From Armillaria gallica (lineage: Eukaryota > Basidiomycota > Agaricomycetes > Agaricales > Physalacriaceae): a DNA stretch of 64,000 bases. A program made the position numbers and the translations under genes. Under the pieces are notes generated by a model. It ran no database searches and had not been told where the DNA came from. It worked only from the letters and a program-made list of their open reading frames with translations. Below are positions 22,440-35,148 of the stretch, in pieces; the first letter of the stretch is position 1, and every line of letters starts with the position of its first letter. The stretch lies in assembly GCA_037576215.1 (NCBI GenBank), contig JBANDB010000005.1, positions 558,001 through 622,000 on the forward strand, read 5' to 3'.

Positions 22440-23691
22440 TCCTGAAATCCATTCTCAACAATGCGGTTACGAGGTCCTGACATGCGCAGCGAGTCCATCA
22501 ATTACTCGCTGTGGCTATTCCCAATCGGGAACAACCCCTTCACTGTCACCACCACCACCTTGTCGCTTGCACCCTCATCTCGACACCGCCACTCTCCACC
22601 ATCACGCGCGCCAACTCTGTCTGCAGCGACACCTGCACCACCCATAGCGTCTATATCATCCGTCTCATCACCCGTCACCCAGTCACAGACGCTCCCATCA
22701 CGATGGATGAACGCCTTCCTCCCATCACGTCCACCACCCTCTCCCTCCGCACGCGCCGGTCTCGATTCCCTCTTCGATCACCACACCGAGCCACCACGCC
22801 ACCATTCCGTCGTCCCAGTCGAGATATCCCACGACACTCCCTTCGCACCACACGGCAGCACTTCTGAGACGTCCTCTGTGGTGTACATCCCTCCGAGTGC
22901 GGTGAGGCCTACAATTGGGATAAAGGGTTCTCGAAAGACCTGGGGACGGAGCTGGCAAACAAAGAGAACCGGCACGAACGAGCACCGTCTCCTCCCCCTC
23001 TGAATATTGGAGACAGCATCGAGGAGAAGATGGGCGAGGTAGAGTTAAAAGGGAGGACAGACAGTACTGTGCGGGTACTCGAGCCAACGCTAGCAAATTC
23101 GGTGAGAACCATCCTTCTCTGATGGCATCAAATTAATTGTACGCAGATCCGGCCACACCTCCCTGCTCTCTCCCGTCTCCCACACACATGGACGCTCCTC
23201 TACTCTCTCGACCAGCACGGCATATCTCTCAACACCCTCTACTCACGGTCAGAGCAGACCAAACCGGCTGGTGCACTTGTCGTTGTCAAGGACGACGGCG
23301 ACACCGTCTTTGGCGCGTTCATAGCCGAGGGAATACGGCAGAGCAGGGGAAGGGGTTACTATGGCAGCGGAGAATCGTGCGTTTCCCTTCCTCCCACCTC
23401 TTCCCAGCTAACGTGTCATCTAGATTCCTATGGCGATACTCTAACAGCAAGCTCTCGGTGTACAAAACCACTGGGAGGAACGACTATATCGCACTCTGCG
23501 ACCCGGACTACCTGAACTTTGGAGGTGGAGACAGGTCGTATGGGCTGTACGTCGACAAGAGCCTGCTGGAGGGCTCGTCGGCGCGGTGTCTGACATTCGG
23601 GAATGGCGTGCTGTGTTCGCCGGGGAGGATCCGTGCCGGAGGAGCCGTGCCGTTTGAATGTGTGGGCTTGGAAGTGTGGCGCGTAGGCTAG
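22440..23691 (+). pseudogene. OXR1-like: OXR1 copy 4, best-preserved full-length copy
   Basis: Exon 1 runs 22461-23101 with the Ser/Pro-rich N-terminus (LPSRWMNAFLPS, LDSLFDHH, HDTPFAPHGS) and then YNWDKGFSKDLGTELA in another frame. The switch near 22900-22915 comes from the same short deletion as in copy 2. After that there is no further break: intron 1 is 23102-23146 (45 nt, GTGAGA...ACGCAG), exon 2 reads IRPHLPALSRLP to GYYGSGES, intron 2 is 23377-23423, and exon 3 reads FLWRYSNSK, TGRNDYIALCDP, GLYVDKSLLEGSSARC and LEVWRVG before TAG. The complete TLDc domain is encoded here. OXR1 normally acts in protection from oxidative stress; whether this copy is expressed is unknown. Confidence 0.8.
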
Positions 23692-23764
23692 ATCTTTAAT
23701 ACTGATTTCGATGCGGCTGCCCTCGATTTTGCATTCAGCCATTTATTGCGAGGGGACCGTCTTG

Positions 23765-23835
23765 TCTTGCAGCGCTGGAGCGTAGCGGTGAATACGGCTC
23801 GCCTCCCGAGGTACGATTCCTCCCTCACGTACATT
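23765..23835 (+). pseudogene. tRNA-like module cut by the hAT insertion
   Basis: TTGCAGCGCTGGAGCGTAGC and a B-box-like GGTACGATTCC follow OXR1 copy 4. The usual tail CGTACATT (23828-23835) is the left 8-bp target duplication of the hAT element; the array resumes after 27903. Confidence 0.5.
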
Positions 23836-24206
23836 TAGTGATGTTCGGGTCAGGCTCAAAGCCTGCGACCCGGCCCAACCCAGCCCAACCCGACCCTGAA
23901 AAGCCCGACCCTCATGCTGGGCTTTGGTGGGCTCAAGGCTCGGGTGTCGACTCAGGAAAGCCCAAGCCCTGGGCTTTCAGCCCGATGATCAGTGTCGGCA
24001 TTGAACGGCATCTGATATCATGTGATCCGCTGCTGAAACAACTGATCAGTGATCACAGCTTTCTTCTTGACTCTCACGTCCACGTCGCCTCAGTTTTCTG
24101 TCCAGCACGATTATCAATCTCTATATCAAATTATAATATTTGCCTATCCATGTTGTTCTATCATTGTTATCCTGGTTTCTGAACCCGTATTTCCGCAGAT
24201 GCTCAA

Positions 24207-24263
24207 TTATGACATACTTTGACCTCCAGAAAATGACATATTGGAGGTCAAAGTACGTCATAA
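24207..24263. repeat. Inverted repeat in the hAT 5' region
   Basis: Arms at 24207-24228 and 24241-24263 are complementary over about 22 bp with a single mismatch, around a 12-nt spacer. It lies between the subterminal repeats and the transposase start, so it could be a regulatory cruciform or a nested fold-back element. Confidence 0.65.
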
Positions 24264-24427
24264 GTGGCCATCCACGCCTAGAAGGGTGGAAATATGATTA
24301 AAAGCAATATCAGGTACGTCCTATCAATCTAATTTCATCGCCTTGGTGGCTGATAAACTGTACAGTTCTTACATGATACTAATTACCGGTGAAATAAATA
24401 AATTTTAACTTCTGGAATCTTTTTTTC

Positions 24428-27400
24428 ATGCCTGCACGAGATGAACCTGATCCTGGTCTCATTGTCGATGGAAGACGTAATCATCGACGACCACACCGCT
24501 ATGGTGAAAGCGCTTCACCATCACCACTGCCACTTCCTATTCCATCGACCCGAAAACGTGGGCCTGACCATCCAAATCCACCAGAAGGTGATGGGAATAG
24601 CACTGAGCTATTTGCGTCTCGGCCACCCAAACGTGTACGTACTGATGGTGAGACCCTGGAAGCACACGACGATGAACCTGAGGCACCAGAAAAGCAAGCT
24701 GGTACGTGAATGAAGCTATGATTCCTGACAAAATAGCACTAAATGCCTTTAGACACTCTCACCGAGTCAATGAATCAACGTCCCACCTCTCCTGAAGTCT
24801 CTATCCTTCCTCGCCCTGACGGAACGGGTTCGAGCGGATTTGCAAAAGATATCGAGAAGATGGTCGCCGTATTGAAGCCGAAGACCTCTCTCTCAACAAA
24901 TGTCACCGCTGATTTGAAACATTTTTTTGAAGCAGCGCCTGATGAGGGAAACAAGAAAGGAGAGATAGCCCCTCGGAAGCGTTGTACTATATGTCGGTGA
25001 GTGCATGACTATCATATAACAATTGTACGCTTACATCCTAATATAGCAATACCTTCTCTATCGATCCGACTACTGGACGACGTCATCTCGCCGCAAAGCA
25101 TAAGGTATGATCTTCTTTTGTCACTACGTCTTCTAGTAATATATTAACGGAAGACTAGGCAGATTACCGTGCGTGGTGCAAGGCCAACCACTTTGAATTG
25201 ATGCTTCCCGAAGATACTGCTGAACGTCGCAATGATGAGAAGAAGAAGCTCGCTCAGTCTTCACTGGACAACCATGTTATCGATCTCACACATCAAAAAC
25301 ACGAGACACGCGTTGTTTATACTGTACACAACTGGGATCGTGCAGTAATACGATGGATGATCAACACCGATCAAGTATGTTCCACCTGTATCCTGAAGCG
25401 ATGAGAATTGAGTCTAATATTTCCGACTCTCACAGCCTATTGATGCTTTTCAACATCCAGACTTCATTCGGATGATTCAGATGGCCGCCCAAGCACCAAA
25501 TGGTGAAATCTTTTTGCCTGGACGAAAGGCGACACACCGTGCGATCCTAGAATGGAGCAACGAGCATTTAGTGAATTTGAAGAACCTTTTTGCGGTGAGC
25601 TGGCGCATTACACGCTAATTGCGGTATTATGACTCATTTTCTTTTAGTCAAATAGAGTTACCGGACATGTATCATTTACGAACGACGTTTGGCAAGCCGG
25701 TAATGTTGACAGCTACTTTGCTGTGACTGCACACTATATCGAAGAGAAGGAGCCTTGCCAATGGACTCTGCAGATGGCATTGATTGGGTTTGTATGCTTG
25801 ACTGGAGCACATACCGGTAAAAGACTGGGCCAGCTTCAATTCAAAGTGGTAGAGTGTGTTGGTTTGCAGAAATGCGTAAGTAATTAGCATGTTGATCATA
25901 TCAGGTCTGATTTTGTGACCAGTCTGGGCCAGTAACATGTGATAATGTATCTTCGAATGATGGCATGATGGTGGAGTATTCTTTTCGCATTCGCCTTGCG
26001 GGAGATACAATGTATGAAGCTGAACAAAACCGTGTTCGCTGCTCATCGCATTCGGTGAACCTAGGGTCCCAAAAATTTATGCGTACTTATAGCAAGGCTC
26101 CACATTACGATCCTCTGAATCCCGACGCTCATATTCCTACTGATAGAGACGAAGTTGGAATTATTCGGGCAATTACAGTTAAGGTATGTATTGTATGTTT
26201 GTCGGGACTTGTATCTATTGACACCATGCAGGAGGGATCTTCTTCGGCACGTCATGAAAAGTTTATAGATGTTCAGCATGTCTTAAACACCAAGATGCTG
26301 GAGAGAAATCCGGATGCCGAAGTTGAGAGGCCCAAGCACCTCTGTCTGGATATGCCAGTCTGGTGGTCTTCAACATTTAATATGCTGATACGGGCACTTC
26401 TATTGAGATCGGTGATGTTCAAACCTCCCATCTCGCTTGTATTTACATTTATTAATACATTTCATAGGCCGTAGACCGATTTGTTGTTGAGTTAATTCTT
26501 GATGAGAAGGACAAGAGGAAAGCGGACAAGTTACAGGCTTTGCGCTTATCTGAGGATGAGTGGCACCATGTCATCTTGTTCATGTGGATCCTTCAGGTGC
26601 GCTTTAATTTTATATCTCACATTTATATCACCGAGACTGATCCTTCTGTCAGCTCTTTGATAATGCTCAGCAAGAATTCTCATCGAGTGCCTATCCTTCA
26701 CTACAGCTGGTTATTCCTGCTTTGGAATGACTTCACAAGAAATTGACAGATCGACTCTCCAAGCCTGAATATATGCCATTTGTTCCAGCTATTCAAGCAT
26801 GCTTGGAGATTATTGAAAAGTATTATGGCCACACAGAATACATGGATGTGTATATCATGGCAATGGGTAAGTCTCTTCCTGAACCATTCTTTTTTATTTT
26901 AGTAATGCATTTTACGGCTAGTACTCAATCCAACAATGAAGATGACGTGGATCGACAAAGAATGGGAACCCGCACTACAAAGTGAAGCACTAGAATTGGT
27001 ATGAAATAATGTGAGATTAATTTGAACATTTGATCCAATCCTGTATTACTCACAACCTGTACATTAGTACAAGAAACGCCATCAGCAGATGTATGATACC
27101 AACAGCCCACCTCCTACTATAGCAACATCAAGCTCGACCAGCAAGAGAAGCAGAAAAATGCAGAGTCTGCTAGAAGATTCAGATGAGGAGGATGATGTGC
27201 AGGCAGATAATAGTCGCACGGCTACATCGGCATCGTCATGGGAGCTAGGGTTCAATGAGTATATGTATGGAATTGATTGTCTCGCTTCAAATCAGTCTGT
27301 AGTAGCATGGTGGGGGGTATGCAACATTACTTGCATACTTATTTAGTGGCTTTTTCTGACATTCATATTTTTCAGCAAGCATCCATACGATTGCCAGTGT

Positions 27401-27534
27401 GGGCAGCCATTGCGCAGGACTATCTACCTGTCACGGCTTCGTCTGTGTCAAGTGAGAAGATATTTTCTTCAAGTGGTATTACAATCTCAAAACAGCACAA
27501 TCGCCTTCATGGTGATGTTGTAGAAGCACTTTAG
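24428..27534 (+). pseudogene. hAT transposase with BED-like zinc finger, one nonsense codon
   Basis: A multi-exon gene starting MPARDEPDPGL. Exon 1 ends near 24700; introns of about 50 nt follow (for example 24701-24752 and 24998-25046). Spliced exons give a BED-like finger (CTICR...HLAAKH), a basic linker, the RNase-H-like core (FTNDVWQAGNVDSYFAVTAHY, then TCDNVSSND with a likely catalytic Asp), and the C-terminal hAT dimerisation region (PVWAAIAQDYLPVTASS, then SSEKIFSSSG with the Glu, then LHGDVVEALQILK). A TGA at 26728-26730 falls in frame (IPALE-stop-LHKKL), probably a former TGG, so the product would be truncated before the dimerisation region. Otherwise the frame is well kept, indicating recent activity. 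Confidence 0.85.
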
Positions 27535-27903
27535 ATTCTCAAGTCAGCATTCTGACACAGTAGCATATCCTATTTCAAGGATCTACCCACACTAAAGATG
27601 GAGGAGGATATTCTCGATGAGGAAATGGAAGAAGATGAGCTGATGTCCTCAGTTCATCAGAAGGTAAAGGGTAGGCTAGCTACTGATCTTGATGATGATT
27701 GTTATGAAGCAGAGTAGATATTCATGTACTTCTTTGATGCACTATATATATCAAGCCTAGGCCTACTACCCAAGCCTGACCCAACCTGACCTGGGTCAGG
27801 GCTTAAGGCTCGGGCTTGTAAAAACGTCGACCCAAGCCCTCAACTACCCAGCCCAAGCCCTCAAAACCCTGCCTGACCCAACCTGAACATCACTATGTAC
27901 ATT

Positions 27904-30900
27904 CCTGACATGGGACCAGTGTTGTATTTTTATGTCTGCAAGACGGTTTTAATGGTCGTAAGTTCCGTTCCATAGGTCAGCTAGTGAAAAAGGAGGCAAC
28001 TACTCTTACAGAGCTCATCGTCAAACAAAGTTTTGGAAAAATAAGTAAAATTGTACTTTTATTATCCATCATGAAAGCCCAAGAGGAACCAAAAGAAATC
28101 CTTTTCATCCTACTGTAAACATGGATATGATAGGGAATCTGTGGGAATATGGCAATCCGGCATCATGCCGATCTTGCTTATTAAGGAAGAAGATGTAGGA
28201 AATGTATAGAAGATTCTAGTAAATAGTCTTTTAGTATAAAAGTAGGTACTGTAGTGTACATCCTCATGCATTTGCAGAGCTCAGCCAAGTGCAATACTAT
28301 TGGCTTGACACCATGCATGTATATACTGGGAACAAACTGATCCCCCATTTTACGACAGAATCGAACCCCTTGGCAGGAGAGGCCATTTTGCCTGAGCCAT
28401 ATCCATGACATACATCGACATCAAGTCCCAGTTGCTGTCTTCCCCCAGACTTGTAGCAAAAATGATGGACCAGTATAACCAAGCCTCATATTTGCATATG
28501 GGGACTCAAACCCCTATAACAGTAGGTAATAGCCATTCGACAGTACCCTGCAGCCTACCACCCCAAGTTCGATTTCCCTCCCTCGATCTGGGTTTGACTG
28601 AGGTGGCCGAGGGGGGGGGGGAACAGGTTGAATGTGCTCGCTCACATACACACTACCCGGTTCATTGCATAAATGAATGACAGCCTGTTTAAACCCTGTT
28701 CCTCTCTTTTTCATTCGGGAGGGGTCGCAACTGCTCATAATCGTGGAACCAAGGCAACCATTGGCTGAAATAAAAGTGAATGACATATTGTGGGGCTCTT
28801 ATCCCTCACCCCCATCCAAATTGGATGCGAGGAATCAATTGGGAGTTGAACCCCTTGGCCAGAGAGTGAGCCAAGAAAATATTACCAAAAAAGCACTATT
28901 ATGCAACAAGATAAAGGGTATTTGAACCCCTGTAGTGCTGACTCTTCCTTCCTGCATGGTTTTGAATTTGCACTAGGGAGTGACATGCGGTGTTTGCTGG
29001 GGAGGATGCGTCGATACCGTTTGAGTGTGTCGGGTAGATCTTTAATGCTGATTTCAATGCCGCTGCCCTCAATTGTTCATTCAGCCATTCATTGTGAGAG
29101 TGTTGAACGAGACACATGATACCTGACTTGATCCCGACCTTATTACTTATATTGTACGCCACTCCTTACGGACTTTTCCTTTTTCCATACTCCTATACTT
29201 CAACCCGACAGTATATATACCTCGTAGTTACATCCGCATCCTCAGTTGTTTCACTATTACTGCGCCAACTGAGGTATGCTTTACTTAACTCATATACCAT
29301 ACATACTTTACTCACTCGTTCTTTTAGTTCTAACTACATTGTTCATCTTACTCTAGGTATGGTATTATATCAATATAGTCGTTTCACTATTACTGCACTG
29401 ACTGAGTTCTAACTACATTGTTCATCTTACTCTAGAGAGCACCAGAGCATAGTTGTTAATACAGCTCGCAGGAGGTTTGATTCCTCCCTTGCGTACATAC
29501 TCTGTATTGTCCGTGCGCTATTATCCTCATAAACTCAGGAAACTTTTGCTTCAGAAAGCAAAAAAGAGATGGACTATGTAGTCAAACATTTCCTTTTCTA
29601 CTTCCAACATGCACTAGGTGTGTCTTTTCACCTACTTATTCTAAACTCAAGGACAATAACCCGAGAACAAACACAATGGAAAATTAGTTCCACCCACAAA
29701 ACTGGTTATAGTCTCAGATAGCATCCTACCACACTTAACAAAAACTCCCACTTGGAACACCTGCACCCTCTACTTTGTCCTCAAACAATGCTTATAGTAC
29801 CCATGGAAATAATTAATAAATCACTAGGAACCAAAAAGAAAAAAAAGAAAATTTGTACATACTGTGAATTTGGATATGGGGAATCAAACCCATTACACCT
29901 TGGTCAGCAAGCCATTTCGCCTGAACCATATCCACGATGTATGTAACTGCAGAAATATAGTCCAAATTCACATTCATTTTGAAGTAGTCTTGTAGCAAAA
30001 TCAATGGACCAAGATATCCAGGAAATATTTACATACCTGGCCCTTCCCTATGACCATTCAACAATACTATTCTTACATCCCAGGATGACAAATCTATCCA
30101 TCCCCTCCCTGGGTTTTGAATACCCATCACTACCCAATAGTCCCATGAGTGTTCAATTTCCCTCCCTCCCTCCTTGCCACCCCACCTAAAGAACATGAAG
30201 CTCAATCTGTATTTTCCAGAAATCAGACCCTTGAAGTACAAAGGGGAGCTTCCAACTACAGCTCAGAAAAAATGTTTGCAGGACAGTCAGTAATGGTGCA
30301 AGGAATAAGTTGAATGCATGACTATTCCAAACCTACCCCTGCTCATAGCTATCCTCTTTCCTTCCTGATTCTTCATTCTTGAATTCTAATCTGATGAATG
30401 CTGGAGTATACTCACCTCTGATTCATCAAGGTTCGATTCCAGCATACATGATCATACATGATTTACCACTGCAAGTAAGGATAAGCTAGTAAAAAAAATT
30501 CAACTATGTACAAAATGAATGTGGAGAGGAGGAGTTGAACCTCAAATATAGGAAGGTGTTATTACTATGCTAACCAACACTGAACAAAACTGATATTACT
30601 ATCAATTGGTATCAATTGCTTCAGAATCCTTCCTGACTCGGCTTCTTCTCATCATATCAAGTCATAATCAAATTGTACATGAACTAGTCAGCTTCCAGGC
30701 ACCCCCTGATATGAGATTTTGAAAGCAAACCAATCACCCTCTTATTTACCCTCCCTTCACATGGTCTCTTTCTGTTTGGCAATTCTGCCTCTCTCTCTTT
30801 TTCCCTCTTGACACTACTGAACACTTTCATTGTATTGCTACTTAAGAGCTTCCTCATTGCTCACATACTTTGCAGAATGATATCTCATACTTCCAGCTTT

Positions 30901-31564
30901 CTTGACTCCACCTCTCCCTATCTGGTAAAAACAGTTTCTCCCATGAGTACTCAAATACTTGTGTGTCCCAAACAAGGCTCCGACCCTCTGGGACAATCGG
31001 GTAACCTAAATGACTTCTTGTGCTGTTATCCCACACCTGGTCTCCTCATGCACCTCTTGGTCAAAGCAAGTCACTGTGATCATACTAATTTAGATTGCAG
31101 CGCACCTAGCATGTGCTTTGAGGACACCAAACATTTTATCATCTCTCAAGGAGATCCAGGAACAATTTCATACTTGCAGTGGTTAATACACACCAAGAAG
31201 GGAGGTTCAATTCCTCATTGTGTACATGGCTTGACAAGCATGAACAGGCAACATTTTTCAGGCCCACAGTTCCATATACCATGGTCATCATATTAAATAT
31301 CCTCTTGCTTTTCTGAGCCTCTGATATCTTCCTGGCACAATAATATCTCTTGCAGGCTTTGGTGAAAGTCACAGATATACTGAAATTTGTTTTTATTCTC
31401 CAGGTAAGACATGTCTGGAAGGTGGCAACACTCATTGTCAGATGACATGCCTCCTGATTTCACTTCTCAGACTCTGCATCTAGGATGACTAGAGCAAAAT
31501 TTTGGTTCATGTAGTAAAAGTTGCTCACATGTGTAGAATATGGAGTGAAGGAATTGAACCTCGG
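27904..31564. other. tRNA-like array, CpG-decayed copy, left part
   Basis: The order of modules and spacers repeats 4.54-7.82 kb, but CpG sites are widely replaced by TpG or CpA. Examples are GAATCAAACCC for GAATCGAACCC (29880 against 6152), GAGTTGAACC for GAGTCGAACC (30531 against 6790), GGTTCAATTCC for GGTTCGATTCC (31205 against 7472) and TTCACATTC for TACGCGTTC. Minus-strand module positions are near 28363, 28502, 29880, 30531 and 31551; plus-strand ones near 29473, 30429 and 31205. Apparent ORFs here are shadows of repeat sequence. Confidence 0.65.
28140..28357. mobile_element. Solo LTR, 218 bp, inside a tRNA-like T-arm
   Basis: The insert begins TGTGGGAATATGG and ends TTTTACGACA. It is flanked by a perfect 5-bp duplication GAATC (28135-28139 and 28358-28362) and is absent from the paralogous module at 4707-4767. 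Near its left end is a short palindrome, ATCCGGCATCATGCCGAT. TATAAAA-like sequence occurs near 28240. The small size and ends fit a Ty1/copia-type LTR, but the superfamily is inferred only. Confidence 0.8.
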
Positions 31565-32528
31565 TGTGGCAGTACGTGTTGCCGTGCTCGTGGAATTGAT
31601 GCCACAAGACGTGCTGACGCGTGCTTCCTTTTCTGGTTCCTAGTCTTTTCCTTCTTTCCTTCATCATCCTATGCTCCCTTTCTTTCCCTTTCTCCCTTAC
31701 AGATCCATTCTTTCTTGCGGCGACATCATTTGAGCATAGAGGCTTAAATGATGTCATCGTCGTATTCCCAATACATTCTCAAGCTGGCGATGACACAATC
31801 GACATGGCACAATACTGCATGACCGACAGCTCTCCTCAGCGACAATCGAGCCTCGTATCTGAAGGACAATAGCGGTTTGGGCTACGGTGTCGTTTGATAG
31901 TCCTGTTATACCTTTTTTTTACTTACTCTTCTCAGTTTCATTCTCTCCTAGCCACTATGCTGACTTCATTATCCCTTTTCTTGTCCCCATCCCATTCTAC
32001 TGTACACACCGGACGCGAGGACAAGGCCGCAGCAACTGTAATCATCTCGGACTGCGCTGGGGATCGAGATGACAATGGATTGATGACCCATTTGTCAACG
32101 CTGAGGGCGGCAGCGTACTCTCCCTATTCGTAGTTGCGCTACTCCTGGGTGGGGCAGTTGTTCAACGCTGAAGACTAGCTATGGATTTTATCTTTTCAAT
32201 GGACTGTTTACTTCTTTTCTCATCATTTATATTATTGGACGCTGTAGCGGGGCCCTGGCGACGCACGAGCACGCGTGCGGCTATCCCCTATCTGTACTTA
32301 TCAAGATGTACCTTGGGAGATAAACGCTTGCTTTTTGCCCACCACCTGAGTTTCGAGCATTGAGTCTTGAGCACTGTTATAGCGCATCGTGAGTTTCCTT
32401 TATTCTCTGGTTACTGAATACATTTATTTAGGTATTGCCTACTACATCCGGATTCTCGGCTGCACGACTCCTGCCAGCCAACGACTCGCATCAACCAGTC
32501 TACGTCACAACAGACATATACTACCACA
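31565..32528 (+). repeat. 5' LTR of the gypsy element
   Basis: 964 bp, starting TGTGGCAGTACG and ending ATACTACCACA. Same length as the 3' LTR, about 98% identical by eye. Confidence 0.95.
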
Positions 32529-32548
32529 GTGGAGCCCACTGCGAGGGT
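32529..32548 (+). promoter_or_regulatory. Putative primer-binding site
   Basis: Directly after the 5' LTR comes GTGGAGCCCACTGCGAGG. The TGG one base in would pair with a tRNA CCA end. The cognate tRNA is not identified. Confidence 0.5.
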
Positions 32549-32657
32549 CTACAGTTGGCTACTTGCAGCAGAGCATAGCTGAGTGTTCTTATTTCTTTAC
32601 TCACTAACTATTCTTTAGTTTTGTCGTTGCGTACCCCTGAGCTTATCTACAGCCAAG

Positions 32658-35086
32658 ATGTCGCTGTACGGATCCCAGTTCACGACACTACATGTTCCGA
32701 TGCCCATCGCAGGTACCACAAATGCTCCGAAGTTCAAAGGAAAATTTACCCGTGATTTCTTGAACCTGATTTTGCAGCACGGTAAGAGCGCAGGAATTAA
32801 TGATTCTGATGACCTTGTAGACTTTATCTACCACTACTCTTCTGACGAAGTCAAAGAAGTCATACGCTATGTGCCCGAGTTCGACGTCGAGGTCCCTAAC
32901 AAGACTTGGGACGAAGCCAAGGCCAAACTGTTGCAACTGTACAAGGTCGGCGACGAACAGCCGAAATTACACTTGAGGCATTGAAGGATTTCTGCAAGAG
33001 ATCATCTGCTAAGTCGTCCTTTACTAAATCAATTGATGTAGAGACTTACCAGCGCGAGTTTATTAAGCTAGCTGCGCCGCTAGTCAAGAAATCGATTCTT
33101 ACAACACAACAACAAGACTTCTACTTCGTAAATGGACTTCCGTCTTCGATGAAGGAGTGGTTCATGAACCAGGTTCCTGAAGCGCAGCGTAAGAAGACGA
33201 ATCCTCCTCCCATCGCTAATTCTATAGATATCTTGAACCATCGTTTCGACTCTGATAGTCTTATCTACGAGGATTGGAAGCACGAGAAGGAACGCGAAGC
33301 TAAGAAGGTCCGATTTGATGAGAATGGAGACCGAGTTGATGGGGAATCCGACCCTCAGACGAGAGCGAGCACTCCTACACCTGCTAAGTCATCTGCTACA
33401 ACCAATATTGATGCTCTCACTAAGCAATTAGAAGGTCTTTCTTTGAACCAAGCGCAGCTAGTAGCTCTATTGACCGCTATGGCTGGGGGAAACTCCGAGA
33501 CAGCCCCATCAAACCCTACGAGCGGCTTTAATATGAACCGAAACCTGGGGAAGCGTTGTTTCATTTGCGGTAAATGGGACGCTCACCCTCTTCATCCTTC
33601 TAGGTGCCCAGAGACAAAGGCTCTTATCGACGAGCAACGAATCAAGTATGATATAAGTCGTGATAGGTATGTATTGCCAGATGGGAGAGACTTACCACAG
33701 ACTCCTCGAGGATTCTTCGGCGGAGTAGCAGACTTCCTCCGTTCTATGGACCCGAACAATCAACCTGGAACATCTTCCACACAGAACACGGCAAGAACGA
33801 GTGCGATAGGTCTCTCGTACGATACCTCGGATGTTCTTCGAGGTGATGTATTTGCAGTATCATCCCTTTCTCCTGACGATTACTATGCTAACCCATCCTT
33901 GCGCTCGGGGAAAGATACCTCTCTCCATTTTGATCCCATGAGACGGCCAGAAAGCAAGGGTAAGGGCAAGGAAACCGAGGCTTCAAAGCCGAGTACTCCA
34001 GCTCCTCAACCTCAGCCAACTGCGCCAGCACCAGGACCTTCTAGAGCCCCAATATCGACAACGATACCAGCACCTACAAACCCAATTAATCGCCAAGACG
34101 GATGGAAGAACTCAAGACCTTCGAACACCAAGCCTAAAGACGACGTTGAAATGAAGGATGGAACGAATAAGAAGCCTACAGATAAGTCATCTTCCGGTCC
34201 TCAGTTTCACTATACTTCTGATATACAGGATATGGCGGATCCAAAGGCTGTAATGAAGCAGCTATTGAATCTTGATGTCACGGTACCACTCTTCCAGCTT
34301 GTAGGTAACAGCCCAGTACTCCAGAAGATGATGGGCAAGGCCACTAGGACCAAGCGAGAGTATGTATCCAAACAAGCTGAGTATTCTAATTTCGTTGAAG
34401 AGTATTATCCTACTGGTGATGATGAGCAGCTTGAACGAGTTACGGCAACAGCCTATGAATTTGAGAATGCAAACTGCAAGCATAGGCGCTTGTACTGCGA
34501 GAATCCGCATCACCTGCCCGAGTTTTTGAAGCAATATGGTAATGCCATCGCTGAAGTACCTTCCACTCGTTACTTTGCGATGACTACAGGATCATTACAC
34601 TTGACTATTAACGGTACTGACTTTAAAGCGATGATAGATACCGGTTCTGAGTTGAATTTGGCCACGAATTCGTTGCCTGCACAATGCGGACTTGCGATAG
34701 ACTTCGAAGGGATGAAGTGGTCCCTGAAAGGAATACACGGGGACCCAGAGCGTTTGTCTGGGTGTGCTACTGACGTACCTTTGCGTATAGGCAGTCACGA
34801 CTTCGTACATCATTTGTTTGTGTCAAACCAAGAACTAGGTAAGCATGATATCATTCTAGGCCAGCCATTCCTGCAATGGTTTGCATCGCGCTTGGATTAC
34901 GACCGCAATGGGCAAGTTAAGATGATTTTGTGGAAGGACGGAGATCGCTGTGGTCGAGCGACTCTTGCTATCACGATTACTGACCCACAGGATTCGAGGA
35001 ATGCGACCAAGATCTCGCATAATGCACATGCTTCCACCACGACTACATTGGAGGAAGTTTCGGACGAGGAGGATTTTCGTGGCTAG
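32658..35086 (+). pseudogene. gag: gag-protease ORF of the gypsy element, one frameshift
   Basis: Gag starts at the ATG at 32658 (MSLYGSQFTT) and is open to about 32960. There a single-base change moves the reading frame to the one that continues (TLEALKDFCKRSS) to 35086. The second part carries an unusual zinc knuckle near 33553 (CFICGKWDAHPLHPSRC, not canonical CCHC spacing), a Pro/Thr-rich linker, and a retropepsin domain near 34620-34880 with AMIDTGSELNL (catalytic DTG) and DIILGQPFL. Capsid assembly and polyprotein processing are the expected roles. The frameshift would separate the capsid N-terminus from protease; a real lesion or a sequence error is equally possible. Confidence 0.85.
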
Positions 35087-35148
35087 GGAGGAATGAGAAG
35101 GTCTTCCACACCTCCCATGCAACGCTAGGAAGATCGTTTGAAGCGCTT

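Larger units (their letters stand above)
23836..27895 (+). mobile_element. hAT DNA transposon, 4060 bp, complete ends
   Basis: Terminal inverted repeats begin TAGTGATGTTC on the left and end GAACATCACTA on the right. Flanking 8-bp direct repeats are CGTACATT (23828-23835) and TGTACATT (27896-27903), differing only by a C-to-T change at a CpG. Eight-bp duplications define hAT elements. Subterminal regions (to about 23990 and from 27760) are packed with AAGCCC/GGGCTT motifs, as expected for transposase-binding clusters. The transposase gene lies inside on the plus strand. Confidence 0.9.

Noticed and set aside
31621..32607. Small ORFs within the LTRs (also 39895-40943)
   Set aside because: Identical in both LTRs and lacking any domain; LTR sequence, not genes.
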